A DNA stretch of 64,000 bases from SZUA-36 sp963753105 (lineage in GTDB: Bacteria > Pseudomonadota > Gammaproteobacteria > Xanthomonadales > SZUA-36), in the NCBI GenBank assembly GCA_963753105.1, contig CAVWBD010000001.1, positions 868,001 through 932,000 of the forward strand, written 5' to 3'. The notes under the pieces are model-generated. The model was not told the origin of the DNA and did no database searches. It worked only from the letters and a program-made list of their open reading frames with translations. Shown here piece by piece: positions 8,920-19,200 of this stretch. The number at the start of each line of letters is the position of its first letter. The first letter of the stretch is position 1. Both the position numbers and the translations under genes were made by a program.

Positions 8920-10212
8920 CTATGCCTTGCCGTTCTCGTCATCGTAGATCAAGCCAGCGTCCGGATCGTTGAAGATGTCCATGTCCAATTCACCTTCCGA
9001 CTTGGCAACGATGGTCGTTACCGTGGAATCACCGGTAATGTTGACCACGGTACGGGTCATATCGAGCAGACGGTCGACACCCAGGATCAAGGCGATACCC
9101 TCGGCCGGTAGTCCGACCTGGCTGAGCACACCGGCGAGTATCACCAGGCCGACGCTGGGTACACCGGCTGCCCCGATAGATGCCAGGATAACCATGACTA
9201 CCACCATCAGGTACTGGCTGACAGTCAGGTCAATACCGTAGAACTGGGCGATAAAACCGGTGGCGATACCCTGCATGATGGCCGTGCCGTCCATGTTGAT
9301 GGTGGCGCCCAGCGGTACGGTGAACGAGGCGATCTTGTTGCTGACGCCCACCCGTCGTTCGACCGTTTCCAGAGTTACGGGTATCGTGGCGTTGCTGGAT
9401 GCAGTCGAGAAGGCGAACAGCATGGCGGCACGCAGTTTGGACAGGAATTTCAACGGGTTAAGTCGGCCCAGCACCATGAGCAGCGTCGGGTAAACCAGCA
9501 ATGCGTGCACGAACAACATGATCATGACCAGTAATACGTACCTGCCCACGGCCATGAAATCGGCGGAGTTGCTGGTGGCTGTCAGGATGGCGATCAATGA
9601 AAAAACGCCGTAGGGCGCAAAGCGCATCACCAGGGTGACCAGCTTCATGATGACCACGTTGACATCCTTGAACCAGTTGGCCACACGCACACCAATTTCC
9701 TTGCTCAGCGTGATGGATATGCCCACCAGCACGGCGAAGAAAATGATGGGCAGCATCTGGCCTTCTGCCATGGCAGCAACCGGGTTGGTCGGCACCATGT
9801 CGATAAGAACCTGTGTAAATGGCGTGGCCTCAGCGATGGCCGCTTCAGCGGCCGCGATCGGGTTGGCGCCGATACCGGGCTTGAATATGATTGCTGCACC
9901 CAGCGCAAGGCTAACGGCAATCGCCGTGGTCAGCAGGTACAAACCGATGGTTTTACCACCCACCCTGCCGAGCATCTTGGGGTCGGACAAGGAACTGGAA
10001 CCGCACACCAGTGATACGAAAACAAGCGGTACGACCAGCATCTTCAACAGGCTGATAAAAATCTGCCCGACCACATGGAAGATACCACCGGTGAACCAGG
10101 CCTGTGACCATTCAGGATTACCCATGAAATTCAATACCAGACCTGCAATCGCACCCAGGATCATGGCAATGAAAATTTTAGCGCTAAGGCTGAGTTTCCT
10201 GTCTGAATCCAT
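8920..10212 (-). CDS. Dicarboxylate/amino acid:cation symporter (DAACS/SLC1 family, GltP/DctA type)
   Basis: About 430 residues with the SLC1 signature features: the serine-rich re-entrant loop (AFSTASSNATIPVTLE), the TM7 motif (GATINMDGTAIMQG, the NMDGT hallmark) and the TM8 ligand site (GVDRLLDMTRTVVNITGDS, with Asp and Asn). It imports glutamate, aspartate or C4-dicarboxylates with Na+ or H+ across the inner membrane; the substrate cannot be fixed from the sequence. I chose the ATG at 10212 (MDSDRKLSLSAKIF) because GGGGAA lies 6 bases upstream. The longer frame up to 10296 adds a non-homologous stretch. It is divergent from glnS with a 120-base gap. Confidence 0.9.
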   Translation of the reverse strand: MDSDRKLSLSAKIFIAMILGAIAGLVLNFMGNPEWSQAWFTGGIFHVVGQIFISLLKMLVVPLVFVSLVCGSSSLSDPKMLGRVGGKTIGLYLLTTAIAVSLALGAAIIFKPGIGANPIAAAEAAIAEATPFTQVLIDMVPTNPVAAMAEGQMLPIIFFAVLVGISITLSKEIGVRVANWFKDVNVVIMKLVTLVMRFAPYGVFSLIAILTATSNSADFMAVGRYVLLVMIMLFVHALLVYPTLLMVLGRLNPLKFLSKLRAAMLFAFSTASSNATIPVTLETVERRVGVSNKIASFTVPLGATINMDGTAIMQGIATGFIAQFYGIDLTVSQYLMVVVMVILASIGAAGVPSVGLVILAGVLSQVGLPAEGIALILGVDRLLDMTRTVVNITGDSTVTTIVAKSEGELDMDIFNDPDAGLIYDDENGKA

Positions 10213-10278
10213 CGGTTTTCCCCGTTCTCTTTTTTGTAAAACTATGTGAATTATTAGTGGCGGATAAGCGTTATGCGC

Positions 10279-10284
10279 TAGAAT
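10279..10284 (+). promoter_or_regulatory. Possible -10 box of glnS
   Basis: TAGAAT lies 49 bases before the glnS start; the -35 region is poor. An identical TAGAAT box occurs before lemA. Confidence 0.3.
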
Positions 10285-10332
10285 CCAATGTCGCATCGCA
10301 ACTATACATCAGAAAAGTGAAAGGCCCGTAAA

Positions 10333-12015
10333 TTGAATAATGACAAGACCCCAACCGCAACCAATTTTATCCGAAACATTGTCATCGATGACCTTGAAAG
10401 CGGCAAGCACCAATCGATCAAGACCCGGTTTCCGCCGGAACCGAACGGCCACTTGCACATAGGCCACGCAAAATCGATCTGTCTCAATTTCGGGATCGCT
10501 GACGAGTTCGGCGGCACCACCAACCTGCGCTTCGATGATACGAACCCGCTGAAGGAAAACGAGGATTTCATGAACGCCATCATGGATGATGTGCGTTGGC
10601 TGGGGTTCGAGTGGGACAACCTGTACCACGCCTCTGATTATTTCGAGCAGTTGTACGATTACGCAGTACACCTGATAAAAACCGGCAAGGCGTATGTTGA
10701 GGAACTGAACGCCGAGGAAATCCTCGCCTACCGCGGTGACTGGATGAACAACGAACCCGGCCGCGACAGCCCCTGGCGGGACAGGCCTACCGAGGAGAGC
10801 CTGGATTTATTTGAACGCATGAAGGCCGGCGAATTCGAGGACGGTAAATACGTGTTGCGTGCCAGGATCGACATGGCGTCTCCCGATCGCTTCATGCGTG
10901 ACCCGGTCATGTACCGTATCCGTAACGCCAGTCACCACCGCACCGGTGATGAGTGGCACATTTACCCGATGTATGACTGGGCGCACGGTATTTCCGATGC
11001 CATCGAGGGTATCACCCATTCCTTGTGCACGCTGGAATTCGAAGAACACCGCCCGCTTTACGACTGGTTCCTGGAAAACATACCGTCACCCGGCAACCCC
11101 CGCCAGATCGAGTTTGCCCGCGGCAACCTGGATTTCACCGTCATGAGCAAACGCAAGCTAAGGGAATTGGTTGAAGAAGGGCACGTATCAGGTTGGGATG
11201 ACCCGCGCATGCCCACCATTGCAGGCTTGCGCCGACGCGGTTACACACCAGAATCGATCCGGGCATTCTGGGGAGACCTGGGTGTATCCAAGTCCAACAG
11301 CATCATCTCCATGGGTGTGCTGGAAAATTATGTGCGCAATGATCTGAACGAGCATGCGCCACGCGCGATGGCAGTGCTGGACCCGGTCAAGGTGGTTTTA
11401 AGCAACTACCCGGAAGGCGAGGTTGAATGGCTGGAAGCACCCCGCCATCCGCAAAAAACCGAGATGGGCACCCGCAAGGTGCCATTGAGCCGTGAAATCT
11501 GGATTGAGCGTGGTGATTTCATGGAAGATCCGCCACGCAAGTTTTTCCGGCTGCGCCCGGAGGGTGAAGTACGTTTGCGTAACGCCTTCATCATCAAGTG
11601 CACCGGGGTGATCAAGGACGCGGAAGGCAAGGTCACGGAAATCCAATGCGAGTACGACCCGGAAAGCCGCAGCGGCATGCCTGGGGCGTCCCGCAAGGTC
11701 AAGGGCACGATCCACTGGGTCTCGGTTGAACACGGTATCGAGGCCGAAGTTCGTATGTATGACCGCCTGTTCAACGTGCCCAACCCACTGGGTGAAAAAG
11801 ACAGGGATTACCGTGAGTTCCTCAACCCCCATTCCCTGGACATGGTCCCGGGTGCCATCATCGAGCCTTCGGTGGCCGAGGGTAAGCCGGGTGATTACTT
11901 CCAGTTCGAACGCATTGGTTATTTCACTATTGACCAGGACAGTGTTGACCCGGAACGACCGGTCATCAACCGGACGGTATCATTGAGGGATTCCTGGGCA
12001 AAGATGAACAAATGA
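10333..12015 (+). CDS. glnS: Glutaminyl-tRNA synthetase
   Basis: 560 residues, matching bacterial GlnS (about 554 in E. coli). Class I signatures are HIGH as GHLHIGHAKSICLNFG near residue 40 and KMSKS as FTVMSKRKL near residue 270. GlnS-specific stretches include RFPPEPNGHLHIGHAK, RFDDTNPLKE, YDWAHGISDAIEGITHSLCT and EHRPLYDWFLE. The C-terminal anticodon-binding beta-barrels follow. The enzyme charges tRNA-Gln directly, so the organism need not rely on GatCAB for this tRNA. The start is TTG at 10333; the nearby ATG at 10340 is out of frame. The TTG may limit translation. Confidence 0.96.
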   Translation: MNNDKTPTATNFIRNIVIDDLESGKHQSIKTRFPPEPNGHLHIGHAKSICLNFGIADEFGGTTNLRFDDTNPLKENEDFMNAIMDDVRWLGFEWDNLYHASDYFEQLYDYAVHLIKTGKAYVEELNAEEILAYRGDWMNNEPGRDSPWRDRPTEESLDLFERMKAGEFEDGKYVLRARIDMASPDRFMRDPVMYRIRNASHHRTGDEWHIYPMYDWAHGISDAIEGITHSLCTLEFEEHRPLYDWFLENIPSPGNPRQIEFARGNLDFTVMSKRKLRELVEEGHVSGWDDPRMPTIAGLRRRGYTPESIRAFWGDLGVSKSNSIISMGVLENYVRNDLNEHAPRAMAVLDPVKVVLSNYPEGEVEWLEAPRHPQKTEMGTRKVPLSREIWIERGDFMEDPPRKFFRLRPEGEVRLRNAFIIKCTGVIKDAEGKVTEIQCEYDPESRSGMPGASRKVKGTIHWVSVEHGIEAEVRMYDRLFNVPNPLGEKDRDYREFLNPHSLDMVPGAIIEPSVAEGKPGDYFQFERIGYFTIDQDSVDPERPVINRTVSLRDSWAKMNK

Positions 12016-12045
12016 CTTGAGACACACTCGCCAGTCGTGAGGTTT

Positions 12046-12054
12046 TGCTAGAAT
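12046..12054 (+). promoter_or_regulatory. Candidate extended -10 promoter of lemA-M48 operon
   Basis: TGCTAGAAT is an extended -10 element 37 bases before the lemA ATG. No clear -35 box. Confidence 0.35.
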
Positions 12055-12090
12055 CTTGGTAGATCAGGGCTGTTATTAAAGGAAAGTATC

Positions 12091-12672
12091 ATGGGTTGGA
12101 TAGTATTGATTGTCATTGTTGGTTTGGTTTTTTTCGCGATTTCCATCTACAACCGCCTGGTGGCGGGCAGGAATCGCTTCAAGAACGCGTTTGCACAGAT
12201 CGACGTGCAACTCACACGTCGTCACGACCTGATACCCAATCTGGTGGAGACGGCCAAGGGTTACATGAAGCACGAGCGTGAAACACTCGAAGCAGTGATT
12301 ACCGCACGAAATATCGCGGTCGCAGGACTCAAGACTGCTGCCAAGGATCCATCTGACCCAACCGCCATGAAACAACTGGCGCAGGCGGAGCAGGGCTTGT
12401 CCGGGGCCTTGGGCAGGCTGTTCGCATTATCAGAGTCATATCCGGACCTGAAAGCGAACCAGAACATGATGCAGCTGTCCGAGGAGCTGACCACCACGGA
12501 AAACAAGGTCGCTTTTGCACGTCAGGCCTATAACGATTCCGTCATGCAATTCAACACCTTGCGCGAGTCTTTCCCGAACAATTTCTTTGCTACCTGGTTC
12601 AGCTTCCAGGCGGCCGAGTTGCTGGAGATCGAGGATGAGACCAAGCGCGAAGCACCGCAGGTTTCGTTCTAG
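12091..12672 (+). CDS. lemA: LemA family protein
   Basis: 193 residues. One N-terminal membrane helix (WIVLIVIVGLVFFAISIYN) is followed by the LemA core: NRLVAGRNRFKNAFAQIDVQ, the hallmark LTRRHDLIPNLVETAKGYM, and ENKVAFARQAYNDSVMQFN near the end. LemA proteins are helical membrane proteins of poorly defined role, regularly paired with M48/HtpX-like proteases or TPM-domain proteins, as here. The ribosome site AAAGGAAAG precedes the ATG. A small imperfect hairpin (TACGG...CCGTA, 12688-12718) lies in the 65-base gap before the protease gene. Confidence 0.93.
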   Translation: MGWIVLIVIVGLVFFAISIYNRLVAGRNRFKNAFAQIDVQLTRRHDLIPNLVETAKGYMKHERETLEAVITARNIAVAGLKTAAKDPSDPTAMKQLAQAEQGLSGALGRLFALSESYPDLKANQNMMQLSEELTTTENKVAFARQAYNDSVMQFNTLRESFPNNFFATWFSFQAAELLEIEDETKREAPQVSF

Positions 12673-12737
12673 TTTGACCCGGGACAATACGGTGATCCCC
12701 TTTCGGGGGTGAGCCGTAAAACCAGGGAAATGGCCGG

Positions 12738-14657
12738 GTGAATTTTTTCGAATACCAGGAGCAGGCGCGACGCCAGAGTCGCTGGCTCGTATTCCTGTTC
12801 ATCCTGGCTGTCATCACGATCATCGTCGTCATCGATTTGGCTGTCCTGGTGGCCTTCGGTGCCATGGATATCGAGAACCAGCAGGGTTTATTCAGCTTCC
12901 ACACACTTCAGTCCAACATGGATACCCTGATCATAGGTGCCCTGGTGACTACGCTGGTGATCGTGCTGGCCAGCCTGTTCAAGACGGTCGCCCTGCGCTC
13001 GGGTGGTGGCAAGGTGGCACGTGATCTGGGCGGTGTCCGGATAGAGGCAGATGCGAACGATCCGCTGCAACGGCGCCTGTACAACGTGGTGGAGGAAATT
13101 GCACTGGCCTCGGGTATCCCGGTGCCGGAAATCTACGTGCTGGAACAGGAGTCCGCCATCAACGCTTTTGCCGCAGGGTTTTCGCCAGCAGATGCAGCGG
13201 TGGCGGTGACACGCGGTGCCCTGGAAAAACTCAACCGCAACGAACTTCAGGGTGTGATCGCGCATGAATTCAGCCACATTTTCAACGGCGACATGCGCTT
13301 GAATATCCGCCTGATGGGTGCCCTGTTCGGCATCCTGATACTGTCGCTGATCGGGCGCCGCGTATTGCACGGCTCCTACTACGTGGGCCGCTCGAAAAAC
13401 AGCAATGGCGGGGCGCTCGTGCTGGTGGCCGTCGCGGTGACAGTAGTGGGTTACATCGGGCTGTTTTTTGGCCGCTGGATCAAGTCCGCCGTATCCCGTC
13501 AACGCGAGTACCTGGCGGATGCATCGGCGGTGCAGTTCACGCGTGACCCGGATGGTATCTCCGGTGCACTCAAGAAAATCGCTGTGTACAGTGATGCGTC
13601 CTACCTGAATGCAGAGACCGAGGAAGTCAGTCACATGCTGTTTGGCGCCGGTGAGGCGACCAATATGTTCGCCACCCACCCACCGCTGAACACCCGTATT
13701 CAGCGGATTGACAAGACTTTCACGCCACAGGACCTGGTGCAACTGGCCACCAGCCTGCAGCGCCGGGACAAGGCTCAGGCCGAGCAGGCTGAGCGCGAGC
13801 AGGATAAAGCCGGGCAGCGTGGCAGGGGCTTTTTTGATGCCGATAACCTGGTCGAACAGATCGGCAACCCGGATTTTTCAAGAATTTTAATAGCGGCGGC
13901 GTTGGCGGCTTCGATTCCGGATGTCATCAACAAGGCGGCGCATTCCAGCCAGTGGGCTACAGAAGTTTTGTTGTATTGCCTGATGGACCGGGATGAAGAG
14001 ATTCGCGAACAGCAACTGCTGCTGATCGCACAGAACATGGGCAGTGACAGCGAGACCCGGGTACGCAACCTGCTGGAAGCCGCTCCTGATCTGGCCAGGG
14101 AGCAGCGTCTGCCGCTGTTGGAGATGGCCATACCTGAACTCAAACGCAGACCACCGGATTATGTCAGCAAGGTGCTTGGGCTGGTGAAAGCCCTGAGCGA
14201 TATCGATGGACGAGTCGACATGTTTGAGTACCTGATGGCGGTGATCATCACCCAGCACCTGTGGGAGTCCTCAAACCCGCAAAGCGTCAGGCTGGCCGGT
14301 AAACAATCTCTCATGCAGGTAAAGGCTGAGGCACAGCAGGTGGTCGCACTGTTGGCGGTCAATGGTCAGCGGGAACCAGCGGAAATTCAGCGTGCTTACC
14401 AGGCGGGTATGAACATGCTGGAAATGGCGCAGCCATCCGGGATTCCGGACACCAAGGACTGGAGCGGGATACTGGACCAGGCCTTACCGGTGCTCGACCA
14501 GCTCAAACCCGCTGACAAGCAAAAGCTGGTCAATGCACTGATCGCCACGGTGATGGCGGACAACCGGCTGGCGGTTGCGGAAATGGAGTTGCTGCGTGTT
14601 ATCTGCCTGGTGATCCACGTGCCATTGCCGATGGTTAGTGGTGGCAAGTCTGATTGA
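12738..14657 (+). CDS. M48 family (HtpX/Ste24-like) membrane zinc metalloprotease with a TerB-like C-terminal region
   Basis: 639 residues. Two N-terminal membrane helices (near 18-45 and 62-85) precede the peptidase domain with the zinc motif HEFSH (AHEFSHIFNGDMRLN) near residue 176. The third-ligand region is SRQREYLADASAVQFTRDP and the M48 ending is ATHPPLNTRIQRI. Residues from about 350 to the end form a helical extension. Its last part (LIATVMADNRLAVAEMELLRVICLVI) looks like a TerB/TerB-C-type bundle. HtpX itself is only about 290 residues, so this is the long LemA-associated form. It probably degrades damaged membrane proteins, by family analogy. The start is GTG. It follows lemA in an apparent operon. 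Confidence 0.88.
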   Translation: MNFFEYQEQARRQSRWLVFLFILAVITIIVVIDLAVLVAFGAMDIENQQGLFSFHTLQSNMDTLIIGALVTTLVIVLASLFKTVALRSGGGKVARDLGGVRIEADANDPLQRRLYNVVEEIALASGIPVPEIYVLEQESAINAFAAGFSPADAAVAVTRGALEKLNRNELQGVIAHEFSHIFNGDMRLNIRLMGALFGILILSLIGRRVLHGSYYVGRSKNSNGGALVLVAVAVTVVGYIGLFFGRWIKSAVSRQREYLADASAVQFTRDPDGISGALKKIAVYSDASYLNAETEEVSHMLFGAGEATNMFATHPPLNTRIQRIDKTFTPQDLVQLATSLQRRDKAQAEQAEREQDKAGQRGRGFFDADNLVEQIGNPDFSRILIAAALAASIPDVINKAAHSSQWATEVLLYCLMDRDEEIREQQLLLIAQNMGSDSETRVRNLLEAAPDLAREQRLPLLEMAIPELKRRPPDYVSKVLGLVKALSDIDGRVDMFEYLMAVIITQHLWESSNPQSVRLAGKQSLMQVKAEAQQVVALLAVNGQREPAEIQRAYQAGMNMLEMAQPSGIPDTKDWSGILDQALPVLDQLKPADKQKLVNALIATVMADNRLAVAEMELLRVICLVIHVPLPMVSGGKSD

Positions 14658-14688
14658 TCACGACTCAAGCTACTTAGAGAGGTTATGA

Positions 14689-15876
14689 ATGTTACATTCA
14701 CTACTTGTTAATGTCAGAAAACCTTTTCTTAAATACTTCCCGGTCCCCGCACCTGAATGCATTATAGGACCTCAGTCTGTTCAGGAAATCCCGGATCGAC
14801 TGAACAGTTATAAAGGCAAATGCCCATTGATTGTCACGGACAATGTCCTGCTTGAGCTAGGGTTGATTTCACCGGTACTAGAGTCATTGGATGCGCACGG
14901 CATTTCATATCATTTGTTTTCAGAGATCGAACCCGATCCGGATTTTGAAACAGTGAGGTCGGGTGTTGAACGATATCAACAGAAGAAATGCGACAGCTTG
15001 ATCCTCATTGGCGGTGGCTCGGTCCTTGATTGTGGCAAAGCCATTGCCGCATCGGTCGCCACAGGAAAAGACATCAGCAGGTTGGTGGGGTTACTGAGGG
15101 TTCACCGTACTGTGCCCCCGATGATTGCCATCCCGACCACCGCAGGGACAGGCTCTGAATGTACCGTTGCGGCAGTGATAACCAATCGTCAACAACGTAT
15201 CAAGCAAGTGGTCGCCGACCCTTTCCTGGTGCCAAAATGTGCAATTCTCGACCCCACTCTAATGATTGGCTTACCACCACAGATAACTGCTCACACGGGT
15301 ATTGATGCGCTCACCCATGCGATTGAGTCCTACCTGAGTGGTTATGCGGGGCGTTTCAGTAGAGACCAGTGTACTCAAGCCATTAAAGGTATCTTTTCCA
15401 AACTGCCCATTGCATACAAGAATGGACAGGATCTGGAAGCCCGCGAGGCCATGGCGCTGGCCAGTTTTCAAGCCGGCCTGGCTTTTACCCGCACCTACGT
15501 CGGTTATGTCCATGCCATCGCGCACCAGCTTGGTGCGATTTATCATGTGCCCCACGGCCTGGCAAACGCGATTGTGCTGCCCGAAGTCCTCGCCTATTGC
15601 CGGCCAAAGATAGACCGTAAACTCGCTGAACTCGCCCGTGCAGTCAATATCAGTGACAGTCCTGACAACGCGCAGGCCGCTACAGCTTTTATGCAAAAGC
15701 TTAACGGTTTGCTGGAAGAGCTCGAAATTCCGAAAACCGTTGCTGCAATGAAATCATCTGACATTGATCAGATTGCTCAAAGGGCACTTGACGAGGCTTT
15801 TGGACAATACCCGGTTCCCGTGCAACTGAACCACACACAATGTCGTGAATTGTTACTCAGTTTGTTACCGGACTGA
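14689..15876 (+). CDS. Iron-containing (group III) alcohol dehydrogenase
   Basis: 395 residues of the iron-dependent ADH family. The NAD(P)-binding GGGS motif reads LILIGGGSVLDCGKAIA near residue 108. It is followed by PTTAGTGSECTVAAVIT and the metal-binding helices HTGIDALTHAIESYLS, VGYVHAIAHQLGAIYHVPHG (three His as expected; Asp near PTLMIGLPP upstream). It interconverts an alcohol and its aldehyde; substrate and cofactor are not predictable. GAGAGG lies 6 bases before the ATG. A 31-base gap after the M48 protease leaves co-transcription open. The N-terminal 30 residues (HSLLVNVRKPFLKYFPVPAP) are typical of a marine subgroup but not diagnostic. Confidence 0.9.
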   Translation: MLHSLLVNVRKPFLKYFPVPAPECIIGPQSVQEIPDRLNSYKGKCPLIVTDNVLLELGLISPVLESLDAHGISYHLFSEIEPDPDFETVRSGVERYQQKKCDSLILIGGGSVLDCGKAIAASVATGKDISRLVGLLRVHRTVPPMIAIPTTAGTGSECTVAAVITNRQQRIKQVVADPFLVPKCAILDPTLMIGLPPQITAHTGIDALTHAIESYLSGYAGRFSRDQCTQAIKGIFSKLPIAYKNGQDLEAREAMALASFQAGLAFTRTYVGYVHAIAHQLGAIYHVPHGLANAIVLPEVLAYCRPKIDRKLAELARAVNISDSPDNAQAATAFMQKLNGLLEELEIPKTVAAMKSSDIDQIAQRALDEAFGQYPVPVQLNHTQCRELLLSLLPD

Positions 15877-15880
15877 CCCA

Positions 15881-16148
15881 GGGCCTGTTAACACCATGCG
15901 AATACCCATCGACGGCGGTCATTTTTTCGCAGGGCAAGGCGCACTGAGTGAAGTGAACTATCTGTACATGCGCGATAGTGCAACGCAGTCATGCGGAAAA
16001 AAGGACCCAGTCCCAAAGGGTTGATGCTCAAAAGCGCCCATGCGGCGTTGCGGTTCACTTGATTGGAGGAACCAAACCGCACTCACCGCGCCTTGCCTGC
16101 ACACTTTTGAGCGTCAACGCTGGGTATTCGCATAGTGTTAACATGCCC
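15881..16148. mobile_element. MITE-like element with 28-bp terminal inverted repeats
   Basis: The left end (15881-15908) begins GGGCCTGTTAACACCATGCG; the right end (16121-16148) is its reverse complement with 26 of 28 positions matching. Inside, a second inverted pair (around 15931-15950 GCAGGGCAAGGCGCACTGAG and 16077-16100) would let the whole 268 bases fold as one long hairpin. No reading frame is convincing and no target duplication is obvious. It begins 5 bases after the dehydrogenase stop codon and fills most of the 382-base gap before the RND operon. Confidence 0.6.
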
Positions 16149-16203
16149 TAACAACGTAAGACATCATGACTTCTTGGTGGGGCGGCCAACCGCAAATTCC
16201 CGA

Positions 16204-16231
16204 TTGAACACTCCCCCATGTCAGGTATAGT
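16204..16231 (+). promoter_or_regulatory. Sigma-70 promoter of the RND efflux operon
   Basis: TTGAAC (16204-16209) and TATAGT (16226-16231) with a 16-base spacer, 28 bases before the TTG start. The best-matching promoter in the window. Confidence 0.55.
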
Positions 16232-16258
16232 GGCTGCCAATTAACCCGGGATACCAAT

Positions 16259-19200
16259 TTGACATTAACACGCATAGCATTGGGCAACCCGGTGGCGGTG
16301 ATCGTAGCCGGCATCCTGGTGGTGATTTTCGGCACGCTCAGCCTGCTGCGCCTGCCCATCCAGATGACACCGGAAATCGAGCGTCCGGAGATCTCTATCC
16401 AGACACCATGGCGCGCATCTGCACCCAACGAGGTCGAATCGGAAATTATCGAACCGCAGGAAGACGTGCTGCGCAGTGTGCCCGGCCTGGAAAGGATGTC
16501 GTCAACTGCGAGCTTCGGCAGTGGTTCCGTGCAACTGGAATTCGCCATCGGTACGGATATGAACCGGGCCCTGATCGAGGTCATGAACCGGCTGAACCAG
16601 GTCCCGAGGTACCCGGTTGACGCCAACGAACCGGTTATCAGCGTTGGTGGTAACAATTTTGAGAAGGTCATTGCCTGGTTTGCCGTGCGCAGTAAACCTG
16701 GTAACGAAAGACCGGTGGCTTCCTACGAGGATTTTCTGGAAGAAACCCTGATTACACGTCTCGAGCGAGTGCCGGGTGTTTCACGGACCGGCATGTTCGG
16801 TGGCCGGCGCCATGAAGTCAGGATTACTTTTGATCCTTACAAGGCAGCCAGTATCGGATTGGACCTGACATCCATTCCCGGTGAACTGGGCGCCAATGCC
16901 AATATTTCCGCCGGCAGCAACGAGGTCGGCAGACGCCAGTACACGGTGCGTTTCAGCGGCAAGTATGAAATCGAGGCCCTGGGTGACCTGGTGCTGACCT
17001 GGCGCGACGGTGAACCCATACGTCTGAGGGACATCGCCCGTATCCACCTGGAAATGGTGGACCCGTCAACCATCCTCGTGATGAGCGGCAGACCGGCGGT
17101 CGGTATGATGGTGATCCCCGAATCGGGTGTCAACGTGCTCGAAGTGATGGATGCAATCAAGGAGGCCGTTGCCGATTTGGCCGCCAATGAACTCGAAAGG
17201 GCAGGGCTGGAAATCAGCCAGAATTATGACGAGTCTGTTTATGTTGTCTCCTCGATGGAGATGGTGCGTAACAACCTGTTACTGGGTATGAGTCTCGCCG
17301 TGGTGGTGTTGTGGTGGTTTCTGCGTAAATTCCGTGCCACCTTGATCGTGGCGCTGTCCATACCGCTTTGCCTGTTCGTGGCCTTTATCGTGTTGAATGT
17401 CATGGGCCGGACACTGAATATCATCTCCCTGGCCGGCCTGGCATTTGCTACCGGGATGGTGCTCGACTCGGCCATCGTGGTGCTGGAGAACATCTTCAGG
17501 CAACGCGAGGCCGGTCGTAGTGGCGACGAAGCATCGGAGCGGGGGGTAATGCAGGTCTGGGGTGCGTTGCTCGCTTCCACGGCCACCACGGTGGCGATTT
17601 TCATGCCCGTGGTATTTTTGGAGGATGAGGCAGGCCAGTTATTCAGCGACCTGGCCATCACGATTTCCGCGGCGGTGATCGCGTCGTTGATGGTGGCGGT
17701 GACCGTGCTGCCGTCGGCCGCTTCCAACTGGATCAGGGGTAGCGCAATCGAGGACCTGCACCGCAATTGGTGGCGTTGGATCACCGACCACATCATGCGC
17801 TGGACAGGCACACCGAGACGCCGCAAGACCTGGGTCGGGATATTGCTGAGCGTGCCACTGGCGTTGGCATTGTTGCTCACGCCATCGGCCGATTACCTGC
17901 CCGAGGGCAAGCGCAATTTCATCTTTGGATTCATGATTTCACCACCGGGCCTGGGCATCGAAACCGCCAAGGCGGAAGTCATGGACGTATTGAGCGAGCG
18001 TCTGGCACCGCATATCAATGGTCAGCACCCGATCCAGTTGCAGAATTACTTTGTCGGTTCTTCACGCAGTTTTGGCACCTTCGTTGGCGCACGCACGCGT
18101 GATGTTGGCGATGTTGATGAATTCATTGGCATATTGAATACCCAAGTACTGACAGGGTTTCCGGATACAATCGCCTTTGCCAACCGCCGGCCGATTTTTG
18201 GCGGCTCCAGGGGCGGGCGGCAAATCAACGTGGATCTGCACGCGGATTCGTTCGAATCCCTGATCGCCGGGGGGTTGGCAGGATATGGCGCGATCGCACA
18301 AGTCATGCCGCAGGCCAATGTCAGACCCTTGCCCGGTCTCGAGCAGGCCGAACCCGAGTTGCGCCTGATACCGGATGACCGGCGTATCGCCGAGGTCGGC
18401 TGGAACCGGTCGCGCATGGCGACGATCATCCGCGCCATGGGTGACGGGGCTTTTATGGGTGAGTATTTTGACGGCACCCGGCGCTACAACATCATCATGC
18501 GGGCCGAGAACTGGTACACACCCGAGGAATTGGCAGCCATGCCGGTTGCCACGGCCAGTGGCGAGATACAGACCATCGGGGAACTGGCCAAAGTCACCCG
18601 TACGGCCGGGCCTTCACAGATCCGCCGTGTAGACCGCAAGCGCACGTTGACCCTGCAGGTGACACCACCATCCGAAATGCCATTGGAAGATGCGATCAGC
18701 TTAATTGATGAAAATGTCGTACCCGGGATCATGGAAAAGCTGCCCCAGGATGGCTCGATCCGCATGCGTGGAACGGCCGAGGCCCTGGACCAGGCATTGG
18801 GAAGCATGTCGGGGAGTTTTACCCTGGCGGTGGTCATCCTCTATTTGCTCATTTCCGCCCTGTTCCGCTCGTTCAAGGATTCACTGCTGGTCATCATGAC
18901 CATCCCGATGGCGACGGTGGGCGGGATCATCTCCTTGCGCCTGATGGACCTGGCTTTGTTCGCCAGCGGGGGGCAAAAGATGGACTTGTTGACCATGATC
19001 GGCTTTGTCATATTGCTTGGGCTGGTGGTCAATAACGCCATCCTGCTGGTCTACCGGGCCCGCGATGCAGAACGTGAAGGCATGTCGCGCAAAGACGCGG
19101 TGGAAAGCGCAGTGCGTTTGCGTCTGCGCCCGATCCTGATGAGCACCATGACCAGTATTTTCGGCATGTTGCCATTGATGTTGATGCCGGGTTCCGGTAC

